Source of the DNA: an uncultured Erysipelotrichales bacterium | Lineage (GTDB): Bacteria > Bacillota_I > Bacilli_A > Erysipelotrichales > Coprobacillaceae | DNA: 5,940 bases | Assembly: GCA_934754755.1 (NCBI GenBank) | Contig: CAKVJS010000080.1 | Location: 1-5,940, forward strand | Direction of reading: 5' to 3' | Shown here: piece by piece, positions 5,926 to 5,940 of the stretch | Layout of the letters: each line of letters starts with the position of its first letter | How positions within the stretch are numbered: position 1 is the first letter of the stretch | Notes under the pieces: model-generated | Seen by the model: only the letters and a program-made list of their open reading frames with translations | Databases searched by the model: none | What the model was told of the DNA's origin: nothing | Translations under genes and position numbers: made by a program

Positions 5926-5940
5926 AGATTCTCTCCTTCT

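Noticed and set aside
1..5940. CRISPR array, insertion sequence, prophage, toxin-antitoxin pair, tRNA or rRNA
   Set aside because: No regularly spaced repeats, transposase or integrase motifs, or RNA gene structures were seen. All space is filled by seven co-directional genes and short gaps.

Overview
The window is a compact stretch of ordinary chromosome from a low-GC Gram-positive bacterium (Bacillota). The evidence is the AT-rich coding sequence, strong AGGAG-type ribosome binding sites, sigma-A-like promoters, a walJ (yycJ)-rlmH pair typical of Bacillota, a lipobox lipoprotein and a long type III glutamine synthetase. TGA is used as a stop, so the code is standard and Mycoplasma-like recoding is ruled out. 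An anaerobic, gut-type lineage such as Erysipelotrichia or Clostridia is a reasonable guess, but the genus cannot be read from this sequence.

All seven genes lie on the minus strand, so transcription runs from high to low coordinates. In that order they are: a small lipoprotein of unknown function (5446-5925); the WalJ/YycJ metallo-beta-lactamase-fold nuclease (4629-5381); RlmH, the ribosomal RNA methyltransferase, overlapping walJ by 11 bases (4160-4639); a cytoplasmic cyclophilin (3612-4094); an APH(3')-like small-molecule kinase (2785-3570); a YfcE-type metallophosphoesterase five bases behind it (2237-2779); and glutamine synthetase III, glnN (86-2161). No gap exceeds about 85 bases, and no tRNA, rRNA, CRISPR array, insertion sequence or prophage gene is visible.

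Transcription appears to be in blocks. walJ-rlmH is tightly coupled. The cyclophilin has a possible -10 box of its own and ends in a small hairpin plus U-run that contains its own stop codon. The kinase and YfcE genes follow that hairpin immediately and look translationally coupled. glnN has a perfect consensus promoter (TTGACA, 17 bases, TATAAT) and a clear intrinsic terminator near the left edge.

The functions are mostly housekeeping: rRNA modification, DNA or cell-wall-linked quality control, protein folding and ammonia assimilation. The least ordinary items are the APH(3')-like kinase paired with a phosphodiesterase, the stop-codon terminator just in front of that pair, the unknown lipoprotein, and the six-G Shine-Dalgarno region of glnN. 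I see no convincing new multi-gene system.
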